Positions 9,566 through 17,649 of a stretch of 64,000 nucleotides of DNA are shown here, piece by piece. This stretch comes from Brucella pseudogrignonensis (GTDB lineage: Bacteria; Pseudomonadota; Alphaproteobacteria; Rhizobiales; Rhizobiaceae). A program made the position numbers and the translations under genes. The stretch covers positions 310,001-374,000 of the forward strand of contig NZ_JAVLAT010000001.1 of assembly GCF_032190615.1 (NCBI RefSeq), in the 5' to 3' direction. Each line of letters starts with the position of its first letter. The stretch's first letter is position 1. The notes below the pieces were generated by a model. That model was not told where the DNA came from. It worked only from the letters and a program-made list of their open reading frames with translations, and did no database searches.

Positions 9566-9997
9566 TTAAGCGGTTGCGATATAGCTGCGAATATCTTCCG
9601 CTTCTTGCTCAACATCCTCTATACGCCGTTTGACGACGTCACCGATTGAGATGATTCCCGCGAGTTTACCGTTTTCTTCAACCGGCATATGACGGAAGCG
9701 GTTATTCGTCATAATTTCCATCACCTGATTGATCGTGTGATGCTCGCGGCATACCTGCACTTGTGCCGTCATAAAGTCCGAAACTGGACGCTTCCATATT
9801 TCCGCATCCATCGTCGCCATTGCACGAACCACGTCGCGCTCGGAAAGAATGCCCTTGATATGGCCTTCCGCGTCGCAGGCAACAATTGCACCGATTTTAT
9901 ATTGGGCAAGAATGGCAATGGCGTGTGCAAGCGTATCATCAGGCCTGATGACAACGACTTCCCTGCCCTTGGTTTCAAGAATCGATCTAACAGTCAT
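9566..9997 (-). CDS. CBS-domain protein
   Basis: A 143-residue protein made of two CBS motifs (about 10-65 and 75-130), a module that binds adenosyl nucleotides and senses energy state. Visible features are TLAHAIAILAQYKIGAIVAC, GILSERDVVRAMA and the second-copy MEIMTNNRFRHMPV / GIISIGDVVKRRI. The ATG at 9995-9997 is chosen because GGGAGGGA lies just upstream; the longer frame to 10279 runs through the rhomboid gene's 3' end and is not believed. The gene has no fused enzyme domain, so its target is unknown. It lies 133 bases after the rhomboid gene on the same strand. Confidence 0.85.
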   Translation of the reverse strand: MTVRSILETKGREVVVIRPDDTLAHAIAILAQYKIGAIVACDAEGHIKGILSERDVVRAMATMDAEIWKRPVSDFMTAQVQVCREHHTINQVMEIMTNNRFRHMPVEENGKLAGIISIGDVVKRRIEDVEQEAEDIRSYIATA

Positions 9998-10130
9998 GCC
10001 AAAGTCCCTCCCAAGGTTCAGCAATCCAATCAGCAGCAGCGCTGCATGATTCTGACGCAGCTCCTCCAGCTGCGCTCCCATAATGGTGCGCTTTGATGCT
10101 CTGCTTTGCAAGCGTGCGAAATAGGAAGAA

Positions 10131-10877
10131 TTAACTTCTGCGACGGATAACAGCGTCGTAACTGCGTGGCTTATCCAGCAAAGCAATGCCGAAAAAACCT
10201 GCAACGAATCCGCCGATATGCGCTTCCCATGCGATTCCCGAGAGATCCTCACCGCCTGTCGAATAAAGCCCCGTGACAATATTGATCAGGAACCAAACGC
10301 CAACAAAGGTCAACACAGGCTTCAAGGTCAATGTGAGACCAATCGGCAAAACGGGCCCTGCAAATTCTGATTTGCGTCCATGACTTACTCGTCGAAAGCC
10401 GTAACGCGCAGCAGCACCCATCATGCCCGAAATAGCACCCGAGGCACCGACAAGCGGCGTCACGCTCTCAGGATAAATCGCATAATGCGTCAATCCGGCG
10501 ACCACAGAAGTAAGAATCCAGAAGATAATCATCCGTCCGGTGCCGATACGGCCTGCAAGGGGAGAACCGAAAGCCGCAAACCAGATCATATTCACTGCTA
10601 TATGCGCCAAACCACCGTGCATGAAGGAATAGCTGATGAGCGTGAACAGGGCTGCGGGGTCAGTGAAACCACCCGCCAATGAGAACCGCGCAGGAATGAG
10701 TGCGAAGTTCAGCATGAAGGCATAGTTCTGCTGCTCGCTGATAATATAGTTCTGATAGATATAAACGCCAGCGCAAATGGCCATCAATGCCAGCACGACG
10801 CCTGGTATGTTGAATATCGGCTCTCCTCCACGAGAGGAGTGCGAATTTTCCCGCATATCAGGCTGAGGTATGCTCAT
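10131..10877 (-). CDS. Rhomboid-family intramembrane serine protease
   Basis: Integral membrane protease of 248 residues that would cut substrates within the membrane. The catalytic Ser is in GASGAISG (Ser146) and the catalytic His in EAHIGGFVAG (His220); HGGLAHIAVNMIWF (about 87-100) matches the helix that carries the conserved His and Asn. At least six hydrophobic segments are visible (about 24-42, 52-66, 75-100, 113-130, 141-158, 180-203, 219-235). The N-terminal 20 residues are polar and cytoplasmic. All active-site residues are present, so it should be active; its substrate is not known. Confidence 0.88.
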   Translation of the reverse strand: MSIPQPDMRENSHSSRGGEPIFNIPGVVLALMAICAGVYIYQNYIISEQQNYAFMLNFALIPARFSLAGGFTDPAALFTLISYSFMHGGLAHIAVNMIWFAAFGSPLAGRIGTGRMIIFWILTSVVAGLTHYAIYPESVTPLVGASGAISGMMGAAARYGFRRVSHGRKSEFAGPVLPIGLTLTLKPVLTFVGVWFLINIVTGLYSTGGEDLSGIAWEAHIGGFVAGFFGIALLDKPRSYDAVIRRRS

Positions 10878-11227
10878 GAACCGCCGCTTTCCAGCTAAAA
10901 ATCTTCCGAATAATGATTCTAGATAAGTGACAATTCGTTAAAAATAAAGGCCGCCGGATTGAACCGTACGGCCTTGTCGCAAATGTTGAAGCATTGCGAG
11001 ACGGAATCTGGAGATCAGGAAAAAGTCAGCCAAGACAATGACTTCTTCTGATAGCCCATCAAAGCGTTATCATAGATTCTTTGCAACCATTACTTCCTGT
11101 TAACCTTAACAGACATCCCTCGTGGATGAAGAAAGGGTTAAGCTGGCGTCCCTGTCGTTAATACTATTTTAATGCGCTGAGCGATGGGCAAAGCCCGCAA
11201 ACCCAGACGAGCAATAAGCAGCGCAAG
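10878..11227. promoter_or_regulatory. Divergent intergenic region rhomboid / PAS_5 gene
   Basis: A 350-base gap with no gene. It holds an inverted repeat AAGGCCG...CGGCCTT around 10947-10974 and a cluster of TTAA motifs between 11100 and 11172, including the perfect CtrA-type box listed separately. The TTAA cluster is the main structure of this gap. Confidence 0.5.
11158..11172. promoter_or_regulatory. CtrA-type box TTAA-N7-TTAA
   Basis: TTAA (11158-11161), seven bases TACTATT, TTAA (11169-11172) exactly match the full CtrA box defined in Caulobacter and shared by rhizobial and Brucella CtrA. It lies 55 bases upstream of the PAS_5 gene start. More TTAA elements occur at 11100-11142. Binding is inference. 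Confidence 0.5.
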
Positions 11228-11866
11228 ATGAAAAACCGCAGCACGATCGCAATTTTTAGCGAATGGCAGCGACTGGCACTCAGCCAGAGCGGTAGCCTTC
11301 AAGCGCCCTCACGCGAATCTATTCAGCCACGCAAACTCGGACGGCATTTGTCTGATCTGTTCTTTCTGGAAGAAGATGAAACAGGGCAGCTGATCTTTCG
11401 TCTCGCAGGCACACGAATCTGTACCTTGTTCGGGCGTGAACTTAAAACGACGCATTTTCTTGGTCTCTGGCCAGAGCGGAATCGTCCTGCCCTTCATGAG
11501 TTGACGCGAAACATCAATGAATTTCTGGTTCCAGCCTTGAGCCACAATGACGGCATTAGTCTTTCGGGGCGCAGTCTGTCATTTGAAATGTTGCTGGCGC
11601 CGCTCTCAATCAGCGATGATGGCAGACTAAACCTGCTTGGCAGCATTTCTGTACTGAATGATATCGCATGGGCGGGAGCTGATCCAATCGTGCTCGGCAA
11701 TCTCAACCGAATCGAACCGCTGGCTCCTGATCTGCTTGTCGCACAAGAGGAGCATAAGTCCTCTGCTATCACGATGACCGCGACCAGCGGACGGCAACGC
11801 TGGGCAACGCCTGTGCCGAGCCGTAATATGCCACAGCTGCGCGTGATCACCGGCGGCAAAGCCTGA
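11228..11866 (+). CDS. PAS_5-type PAS domain protein
   Basis: A 212-residue protein resembling the alphaproteobacterial PAS_5 family (DUF1488-like architecture of one PAS fold and no output domain). The fold spans about 15-150, with the characteristic LGRHLSDLFFLEEDETGQLIFRLAGTRI segment split around residues 38-65, and GRELKTTHFLGLW. The C-terminal 60 residues are polar and end QLRVITGGKA. There is no signal peptide, kinase or GGDEF domain, so it would act by protein contact. The start ATG has a weak ribosome binding site. The CtrA box upstream suggests cell-cycle timing. What it senses is unknown. Confidence 0.75.
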   Translation: MKNRSTIAIFSEWQRLALSQSGSLQAPSRESIQPRKLGRHLSDLFFLEEDETGQLIFRLAGTRICTLFGRELKTTHFLGLWPERNRPALHELTRNINEFLVPALSHNDGISLSGRSLSFEMLLAPLSISDDGRLNLLGSISVLNDIAWAGADPIVLGNLNRIEPLAPDLLVAQEEHKSSAITMTATSGRQRWATPVPSRNMPQLRVITGGKA

Positions 11867-12108
11867 ACTGTCGCAAATCAAAAGGTAAACGCGCACTAAG
11901 GTTACGGATTCGCAAATAGCACTTCAGGCCCTTTTGGGCATCAAAAGGCCATAAATCACGCTAATATTAGCTGAAATGCGCTATTTCTGAACAAAACCTT
12001 GCTGCGTTCAGTTCAGTTTTATTCAAATTAGATTCGCATTTTCGCTTCTGAATTTTCCCACTCTCAAAGTCTTGCACGCATTCTTGTTTCCAACAGGGAG
12101 ACAAAAGA

Positions 12109-12717
12109 ATGACAAAGCAGACAATCATCGCAGTCCTGATGCTGATGCTGGGAACTGCCTTTGCACAAGCTGCAAACCCCGCGTCCAAATCGCATTGGAT
12201 GCCGACCGGCGAACGCACGTCGCAGCCGATTGGCCACTATGAATTTTGTGAGCGTCATCCTGCTGAATGCAGCATATCAAGTAAGAATAGCGCGCCACTG
12301 ACGCTCAATCAGCAAGTCTGGCAGGAAATCATCACGATCAACGCCAGTATCAACGAACGAATCGCTCCGCGCACTGACATGGAAGTCTGGGGCCACGAAG
12401 AATATTGGGAATACCCAACGACTGCCGGTGATTGCGATGACTATATGCTACTCAAGCGCCGCGAACTGATTGCGCTCGGTATTCCGGCGAACACATTACT
12501 CATGACCGTTGTGCGCCAGCCAAATGGTGAAGGCCATGCGGTTCTGACGATTCGCACAGACCGCGGCGATTTCATTCTCGACAATATGGATCAGCGTGTG
12601 CGGCTCTGGAATGACACCGATTACACCTACCTCAAACGCCAGTCGACAACGAACACCGGCGTATGGGTTTCCATTAAAGATGGTCGCGATACTTTCGTCA
12701 GCAGCATTCGCAACTGA
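12109..12717 (+). CDS. Transglutaminase-like cysteine peptidase (BTLCP family)
   Basis: A 202-residue exported protein with a signal peptide (about 1-22, ending FAQA). The bacterial transglutaminase-like cysteine peptidase triad is visible: Cys109 in AGDCDDYMLLKR, His143 in GEGHAVLT and Asp158 in ILDNM. In other bacteria family members (LapG type) cut surface adhesins, but many are uncharacterised; no partner such as a LapD-like receptor is seen nearby. GGGAGA lies 8 bases before the ATG. The 242 bases upstream are AT-rich and gene-free. The gene ends just before a bidirectional terminator. Confidence 0.85.
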   Translation: MTKQTIIAVLMLMLGTAFAQAANPASKSHWMPTGERTSQPIGHYEFCERHPAECSISSKNSAPLTLNQQVWQEIITINASINERIAPRTDMEVWGHEEYWEYPTTAGDCDDYMLLKRRELIALGIPANTLLMTVVRQPNGEGHAVLTIRTDRGDFILDNMDQRVRLWNDTDYTYLKRQSTTNTGVWVSIKDGRDTFVSSIRN

Positions 12718-12736
12718 TCTAGCTAAATACCTCTTT

Positions 12737-12770
12737 AAAAAAGGAAGGGTGTCATTCCCCTTCTTTTTTT
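12737..12770. terminator. Bidirectional terminator
   Basis: GAAGGG (12744-12749) pairs with CCCTTC with an A tract before it and eight Ts after it, so it can end both the transglutaminase-like gene (plus) and the gamma-carbonic-anhydrase-like gene (minus). Confidence 0.75.
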
Positions 12771-13297
12771 TATGCCGGTTCCAGACCACGCATAAAAGAC
12801 TGGCCTTTTTCAACATAATGCTTTGCAGATAGCTTCAGTTTTTCGACTGCCGCAAAGTCAAGCTCCCGAATAACGCGCGCTGGCGAACCAACAATCAGCG
12901 AGTTATCTGGAAATTCTTTGCCTTCGGTCACAAGTGCACCCGCACCGATAAGGCAATTATTACCGATCTTCGCACCGTTCAGAATAATTGCCCCCATCCC
13001 GATCAGCGTATTATTGCCAATAGTGCAGCCGTGCAGAATCGCACGATGGCCAATTGTACAACCTTCGCCAATGCTCAGAGGAAATCCAATATCGGTGTGC
13101 ATAATGGTATGTTCCTGCACATTGGTATTCGCGCCAACCGTAATCGGTTCATTGTCGCCGCGCAGAACGGAACCAAACCAGAAGCCAGCATTCTCACCAA
13201 CGAGAACTTTACCAATCAGCGTTGCGTCCGGCGCAATCCAATTACTTGCACGGTCTGCAAACTCCGGCTTGTGGCCGTTATACACGTAGATTGGCAT
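12770..13297 (-). CDS. Gamma-carbonic-anhydrase-like hexapeptide protein
   Basis: A 175-residue left-handed beta-helix protein of the PaaY/CaiE/gamma-carbonic anhydrase group, probably a homotrimer with metal at subunit interfaces. The three candidate zinc ligands are all present: His67 (QEHTIMH), His84 and His89 (TIGHRAILHG). The Arg/Asp/Gln core residues of the family (VLRGDN, NVQEH) are also kept. Whether it hydrates CO2 or serves another role is unknown for this subgroup. GGAGGG precedes the ATG by 6 bases. It stands alone between two minus-strand genes. Confidence 0.85.
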   Translation of the reverse strand: MPIYVYNGHKPEFADRASNWIAPDATLIGKVLVGENAGFWFGSVLRGDNEPITVGANTNVQEHTIMHTDIGFPLSIGEGCTIGHRAILHGCTIGNNTLIGMGAIILNGAKIGNNCLIGAGALVTEGKEFPDNSLIVGSPARVIRELDFAAVEKLKLSAKHYVEKGQSFMRGLEPA

Positions 13298-13424
13298 CAG
13301 CTTCCCTCCATTGCGATATTTCCCAACAGAATGCGCTATTTATCCCAAGAACGGAATGCGAATCTCAATAAAAAACGCCCTCTCTGCAAGGCAGAAAGGG
13401 CGTCTAATCTAATTGCAAAAAATC

Positions 13425-13631
13425 TCAGAGATCGACGTCGAGAATAGCCATCGAGAAATTATAGGAGAGTTCGCCTTCGTCTTCATCCTTATAGACAAGA
13501 CCCAGGAACTCATCATCCAGATAGACTTCAGCGGAATCGTCCTTACGTGGACGCGCCTTAATCTGAAGGCCAGGATTGTTAAAAGTCCGCTTGAAATATG
13601 CGTCGAGTTTTTTGAGTTCTTCGGGTTTCAA
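13425..13631 (-). CDS. DUF3126 family protein
   Basis: A 68-residue protein typical of alphaproteobacteria with no known function. It starts at a TTG (13629-13631) preceded by AGGAGA at 7 bases, which decides the start. The sequence has a helical N-terminus (KPEELKKLDAYFKRTFNN) and a beta-rich acidic remainder (EVYLDDEFLGLVYKDEDEGE, then SYNFSMAILDVDL). No membrane segment or cysteine is present. It lies downstream of cysE on the same strand by 183 bases. Confidence 0.8.
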   Translation of the reverse strand: MKPEELKKLDAYFKRTFNNPGLQIKARPRKDDSAEVYLDDEFLGLVYKDEDEGELSYNFSMAILDVDL

Positions 13632-13814
13632 CCGGCTTCTCCTGATATTGACTTAAGGCCGGTGTAATGCACCCGGCATTGTTTGATGTAAAGCACTAAC
13701 GCACGCGCGAATGAACGCATGCACCGTTAGTTGGAATAGCTTTTCAGACATATAGTCCGCTCTGGTTAAAAAGCCAGAAGCAGTCAGTTTTATGATATTA
13801 TGGAACGAATAGGC

Positions 13815-14669
13815 CTATATGCCTTCGCCATACATATGTTCGCCAAACGCAGCTTCGCTGAGCATCTGGTCCATCACGCGAGACGGCTCAGAACACCCAC
13901 TCTCACCGACAACTTTGGCTGGAACACCCGCAACCGTCGCATTGTTCGGCACTGGCTTGAGTACTACGGAACCGGCGGCAATCTTGGAGCAGTGACCAAC
14001 TTCGATATTGCCAAGAATCTTCGCGCCAGCACCAATCAGAACGCCGTGGCGAATCTTTGGATGTCGATCACCGCTGGCCTTACCTGTACCACCGAGTGTC
14101 ACGCCGTGCAGAATCGACACATTGTCTTCGATGACAGCTGTCTCACCAACCACAAGCCCGGTCGCATGATCAAGGAAAAGTCCGCTGCCAAATTGTGCGG
14201 CAGGATGAATGTCGGTCTGGAAAATTGATGATGACCGGCTTTGCAGATAATAAGCAAAGTCTTTTCGGCCTTCCTTATAAAGCCAATGCGCCAGACGATG
14301 CGTCTGGATGGCGTGGAATCCCTTCAAATAAAGAATGGGATCCATGAAACGGCTATAGGCCGGATCGCGATCATAAAAAGCCTGAATATCTACCCGTACG
14401 ATATGCGACCAATCAGGAGTTGCCTCGAACATCGCATCAAATGTCTGACGCAAAATATCAGCGCTTAAGTCAGCATGTCCAAGACGTTCTGCGATGCGAT
14501 GCATAACCGCATCTTCCAACGTCGTCTGGTTGAGTATCGTCGCGTAAAGGAACGTTCCAAGCACGGGATCATTCTTGGCAGCTTCCTCCGCTTCAGCGCG
14601 GATGGAATGCCAAATCGGATCTACCTGCCCCAGCGACGGGGACAATTTTGCGTTCGAACGAACGGACAT
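13815..14669 (-). CDS. cysE: Serine O-acetyltransferase
   Basis: Transfers acetyl from acetyl-CoA to serine, first step of cysteine synthesis. From the ATG at 14667-14669 (GGAG 8 bases upstream) the protein has 284 residues: an N-terminal helical domain (about 15-145) and a left-handed beta-helix of hexapeptide repeats (about 150-255). Asp153 (TDIHP) and His168 (LDHATG) match the catalytic pair of E. coli CysE, and the flexible tail is present. The frame extends 11 residues further upstream without a ribosome binding site. It stands apart from other sulfur genes. Confidence 0.94.
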   Translation of the reverse strand: MSVRSNAKLSPSLGQVDPIWHSIRAEAEEAAKNDPVLGTFLYATILNQTTLEDAVMHRIAERLGHADLSADILRQTFDAMFEATPDWSHIVRVDIQAFYDRDPAYSRFMDPILYLKGFHAIQTHRLAHWLYKEGRKDFAYYLQSRSSSIFQTDIHPAAQFGSGLFLDHATGLVVGETAVIEDNVSILHGVTLGGTGKASGDRHPKIRHGVLIGAGAKILGNIEVGHCSKIAAGSVVLKPVPNNATVAGVPAKVVGESGCSEPSRVMDQMLSEAAFGEHMYGEGI

Positions 14670-14814
14670 TATGCATACTCCAATTTTGCTTATCGCAGGC
14701 ACTGAGCACTCCCGTTGCTCTATACCTGCACCGCAATGCGCGTTCAGCCGTTAACATATCTCAAAATGCTGCGCGTTGACACTGCGTAAATCTCGTTGAT
14801 GCTTTGGTCGAAAC

Positions 14815-15585
14815 TCAGAGACGGTTCTCTTCGAGAAACGCCAGAACGCCTTTCTTATAGACCTTATCACCTACCGCCAACATGTGATCACGATCAGGTA
14901 TGTCAAGCGCCTGTCCATTTGGCAGCATATCGGCCAGTTCCTGCGCACTGCCCGCTATATCGTCAGTCGTGCCAACGGCGACAAGAACAGGCTGCATGAT
15001 GCGCGCAATTGCCTCGGGCGAAACCAGTTCCTTCGAGGTGATGACACAAGCTGCAAGCGCAATACGATCACTCTTGGTCTGATCAGCAAATTTACGGAAC
15101 ATCAATCCACGCGGATGCGTAATGGTCGATGGATCTTCCGCAAGAAGCGCCTCACCAATTGGTTCCCAATCGCCAGCACCCGTAACCATACCTATACCGA
15201 GGCCACCGAAAACGGCGCTATGCACACGCTCAGGATGCTCAATGGCTAAAAACGCGGTGATACGCGCGCCCATCGAATAACCCATGACATGCGCTTTTTC
15301 GATGCCAAGATGATCAAGCAACGCAGCAGCATCACCCGCCATAGCACTTGGCGTATAATCAGCGGCATCATGACTTTTGGCAGAAAAGCCGTGGCCACGA
15401 TTATCAATCGCGATCACGCGATAACCAGCTTCGGTCAGCGTGCGAAACCAGCCCGGCGACACCCAGTTAACCAGACTTGACGACGCAAAACCATGAATAA
15501 GCAGGATCGGGTCGCCCTCGCCATCCTGACGATAAGCCAGACGCAAACCATCATGTTCGAAATATTCGATGTCGAGCGCGCTCAA
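14815..15585 (-). CDS. Alpha/beta-fold hydrolase
   Basis: A 256-residue cytoplasmic hydrolase of the alpha/beta superfamily. The oxyanion-hole motif HGFASSS (about 31-37), nucleophile Ser104 in GYSMG, an acid in GTTDDIAG (about 206-208) and the catalytic His in DRDHMLAVGD (about 237) form a complete triad. It starts at a TTG (15583-15585) with AAGGAA 6 bases upstream. The substrate cannot be told from sequence. It follows the DUF192 gene by 43 bases on the same strand, so the two may be co-transcribed. Confidence 0.85.
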   Translation of the reverse strand: MSALDIEYFEHDGLRLAYRQDGEGDPILLIHGFASSSLVNWVSPGWFRTLTEAGYRVIAIDNRGHGFSAKSHDAADYTPSAMAGDAAALLDHLGIEKAHVMGYSMGARITAFLAIEHPERVHSAVFGGLGIGMVTGAGDWEPIGEALLAEDPSTITHPRGLMFRKFADQTKSDRIALAACVITSKELVSPEAIARIMQPVLVAVGTTDDIAGSAQELADMLPNGQALDIPDRDHMLAVGDKVYKKGVLAFLEENRL

Positions 15586-15628
15586 TTTTTATTCCTTTTG
15601 AATTTCAGATGCGGGTTTTATGAGAGAG

Positions 15629-16105
15629 CTAGTTACGGCAGTCGCCGCAGATCGCTTTATGGATTGCCCTGTCACCACGCTTGATACCGGTCCGTTTAAC
15701 AGTCCCGGCCAGAAGTTCAACCACATAGGCCGCCGGCCCCTGCGAAGAAATAATGTCTTCCGAAAAAGGAACTGCGTTTTCGTGGATCGCGGATACATGG
15801 CCGGTATCGTCGAGAAACACCATATCAAGCGGCGATGGCGTGTTCTGCATCCACATCATCACATCGCGCATCTGGCCAAAAACAAAAAGCATTGCCCGAT
15901 CTTTTGGGAAGTCAGTGCGCCACATTAATCCACGCATACGCGCTTCATCAGTGTCAGCAATTTCCAATGCAAAAGATGCTTTACCGCCGGAGGTAACGAA
16001 AGTCAGTGGCTCTTTATCCAAAGGCAGCAGCATGGGTTTGGTTTCCTGCGCCTGTGCAGAAGCCGCAAAGAACAGAAAAGCGAATGCGAAAAGAATGCGG
16101 CCCAT
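15629..16105 (-). CDS. DUF192 family exported protein
   Basis: A 158-residue protein with a signal peptide (about 1-19, ending AQAQ) and a DUF192 domain (about 40-150): FALEIADTDEARMRGLMWRTDFP, MWMQNTPSPLDMVFLDDTG and AAYVVELLAGTVKRTGIKRGD are the family's hallmark segments. Function is unknown; the family is widespread and periplasmic. The C-terminus HKAICGDCRN holds two Cys near the end, which is an unusual tail and could bind metal or form a disulfide. It lies upstream of the hydrolase gene and downstream of the cold-shock gene. Confidence 0.85.
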   Translation of the reverse strand: MGRILFAFAFLFFAASAQAQETKPMLLPLDKEPLTFVTSGGKASFALEIADTDEARMRGLMWRTDFPKDRAMLFVFGQMRDVMMWMQNTPSPLDMVFLDDTGHVSAIHENAVPFSEDIISSQGPAAYVVELLAGTVKRTGIKRGDRAIHKAICGDCRN

Positions 16106-16250
16106 GAAGTGCTCTTGCCCTGCATCTTGGCGCTCATCCCCGAATGTCAGGAAATGAACAATGATGGAATTGAGCTGGGCACAATATCAATGAGGTGGTG
16201 GCATCACAAGAGCCACTCACAGCCTTGTTACATCGTGAAAGGCTGTAAGA

Positions 16251-16832
16251 TCAGTGAGAGAAAGGAATCGCTGTTCCAATATCCGGATGGATTTCGGCAG
16301 CCATCAAGCCTTTGTCACCGTCGCCAAAGCGGATCAGGACGACCTGACCGGGACGCAATTCCATCATTCCGAAACGACGCAGCGTTTCCATATGGATGAA
16401 AATATCTTCAGTACCCTCTCCGCGCGTCAAAAAGCCAAAACCTTTGGTGCGGTTGAACCATTTAACGATCACACGTTCCAGACCGCTCGATGGCGTCACA
16501 GTCACATGCGTGCGCTGCGGCGGCATTTGTGCAGGATGCACGGCTGTCGATGTATCCATGGAAAGAACGCGGAAGCATTGCATACCACGATCACCATTGC
16601 GCACTTCACAAACAATCCGAGCGCCTTCAAGCGCTGTCTGAAAGCCATCGCGGCGCAATGTTGTGACGTGAAGCATAACATCAGTAAAGCCCGGCTGATC
16701 TGGAACGATAAAGCCGTAGCCTTTTGCAACGTCGAACCATTTGATATGGCCCGAGAGTTCAACGAGTTCGCCAATCTCTTCTGAGGAGGCCTGACTGCGA
16801 AACTGGTCATTTGACACAGATTTGTCTGCCAT
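16251..16832 (-). CDS. Double cold-shock domain protein
   Basis: A 193-residue protein with two cold-shock domains: about 24-92 (GHIKWFDVAKGYGFIVPDQP, then DVMLHVTTL) and about 122-190 (VIVKWFNRTKGFGFLTRGEG, then EDIFIHMETL). Each has RNP1 (KGYGFI, KGFGFL) and RNP2 (VMLHV, IFIHM) motifs for single-stranded nucleic acid. ATG 16830-16832 has GGAGGG 8 bases upstream; the longer frame to 16886 is rejected. Such tandem CSD proteins are common in rhizobia, and act as RNA chaperones or regulators. The linker carries a Pro/Thr-rich stretch. Confidence 0.88.
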   Translation of the reverse strand: MADKSVSNDQFRSQASSEEIGELVELSGHIKWFDVAKGYGFIVPDQPGFTDVMLHVTTLRRDGFQTALEGARIVCEVRNGDRGMQCFRVLSMDTSTAVHPAQMPPQRTHVTVTPSSGLERVIVKWFNRTKGFGFLTRGEGTEDIFIHMETLRRFGMMELRPGQVVLIRFGDGDKGLMAAEIHPDIGTAIPFSH

Positions 16833-17172
16833 GCGCTCGTCCCTCCTCTTTTGTTCCGTTGCGATTCTGACGTGATTCTTGCCCAAAGAATAACACTTCC
16901 TTAACCGTAGGCGGCAAGCCCTATCTTTTGTTCAATTGAAGATGACCACAGGCTTTATGCGCTCATCGTTAATTCCTAAATTTCTCAAACAAAAACGGCC
17001 TGCCGAAAACATAACGCAGCGCGGGCATTCGACAACTTGTTACTTGCGTTTTTATGCTGGCCACTTATCCACGTTAACAGCTCTTTCAAGGGGGCACGAG
17101 AAACGTACTGAACCATTCTTTCGGGAAAGCGTTGAGTTTGTGACCCGCCTATCTGCAAAACAGGAGAAGACA
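16833..17172. other. Divergent region cold-shock gene / gloA
   Basis: A 340-base gap between divergent genes. The gloA frame stays open back to 16936, but that part is not like a glyoxalase, so I regard it as non-coding promoter and leader DNA. No clear -35/-10 pair or operator was recognised. Confidence 0.4.
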
Positions 17173-17613
17173 ATGCGCTATCTGCACACCATGGTTCGCG
17201 TTCGCGATATTGATGAATCGCTGGACTTTTATGTGAACAAGTTCGGCCTCGAAGAAATGCGGCGTACGGAAAATGAAAAAGGCCGCTTCACACTTATTTT
17301 CCTTGCAGCTCCAGCGGACAAGGAAAAAGCCACGGCAGAACGCGCTCCAGAGCTGGAACTAACCTATAACTGGGATCCTGAAACCTATACGGGTGGCCGT
17401 AATTTCGGTCATCTCGCCTATGCGGTCGATAATATCTACGAAGCCTGTCAGAAGCTGAAAGACGCAGGTGTTACCATCAACCGTCCGCCGCGCGACGGTC
17501 ACATGGCATTTATCAAATCACCAGATGGCATTTCAATTGAACTGATCCAGAAGGGTGAGCGTCTGGCTCCGCAGGAGCCTTGGGCTTCTGCCGAAAACAT
17601 CGGCAGCTGGTAA
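17173..17613 (+). CDS. gloA: Lactoylglutathione lyase (glyoxalase I)
   Basis: Isomerises the methylglyoxal-glutathione hemithioacetal to S-lactoylglutathione. The 146-residue product shows the two beta-alpha-beta-beta-beta glyoxalase modules: YLHTMVRVRDIDESLDFYVN (His in module 1), ELELTYNWD, GRNFGHLAYAVDNIYEACQ (second His) and DPDG-type KSPDGISIELIQ (final Glu). These give the expected metal ligands His/Glu/His/Glu. AGGAGA lies 6 bases before the ATG. It ends 6 bases before a strong terminator. Confidence 0.92.
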   Translation: MRYLHTMVRVRDIDESLDFYVNKFGLEEMRRTENEKGRFTLIFLAAPADKEKATAERAPELELTYNWDPETYTGGRNFGHLAYAVDNIYEACQKLKDAGVTINRPPRDGHMAFIKSPDGISIELIQKGERLAPQEPWASAENIGSW

Positions 17614-17618
17614 AAATA

Positions 17619-17646
17619 AAGCCCGGTCTCGCGACCGGGCTTTTTT
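17619..17646. terminator. Bidirectional terminator after gloA
   Basis: AAGCCCGGTC-TCGC-GACCGGGCTT is a perfect 10-bp stem followed by a T run; on the other strand it also ends the Tim44-like gene, which stops at 17650. Confidence 0.9.
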
Positions 17647-17649
17647 CTA

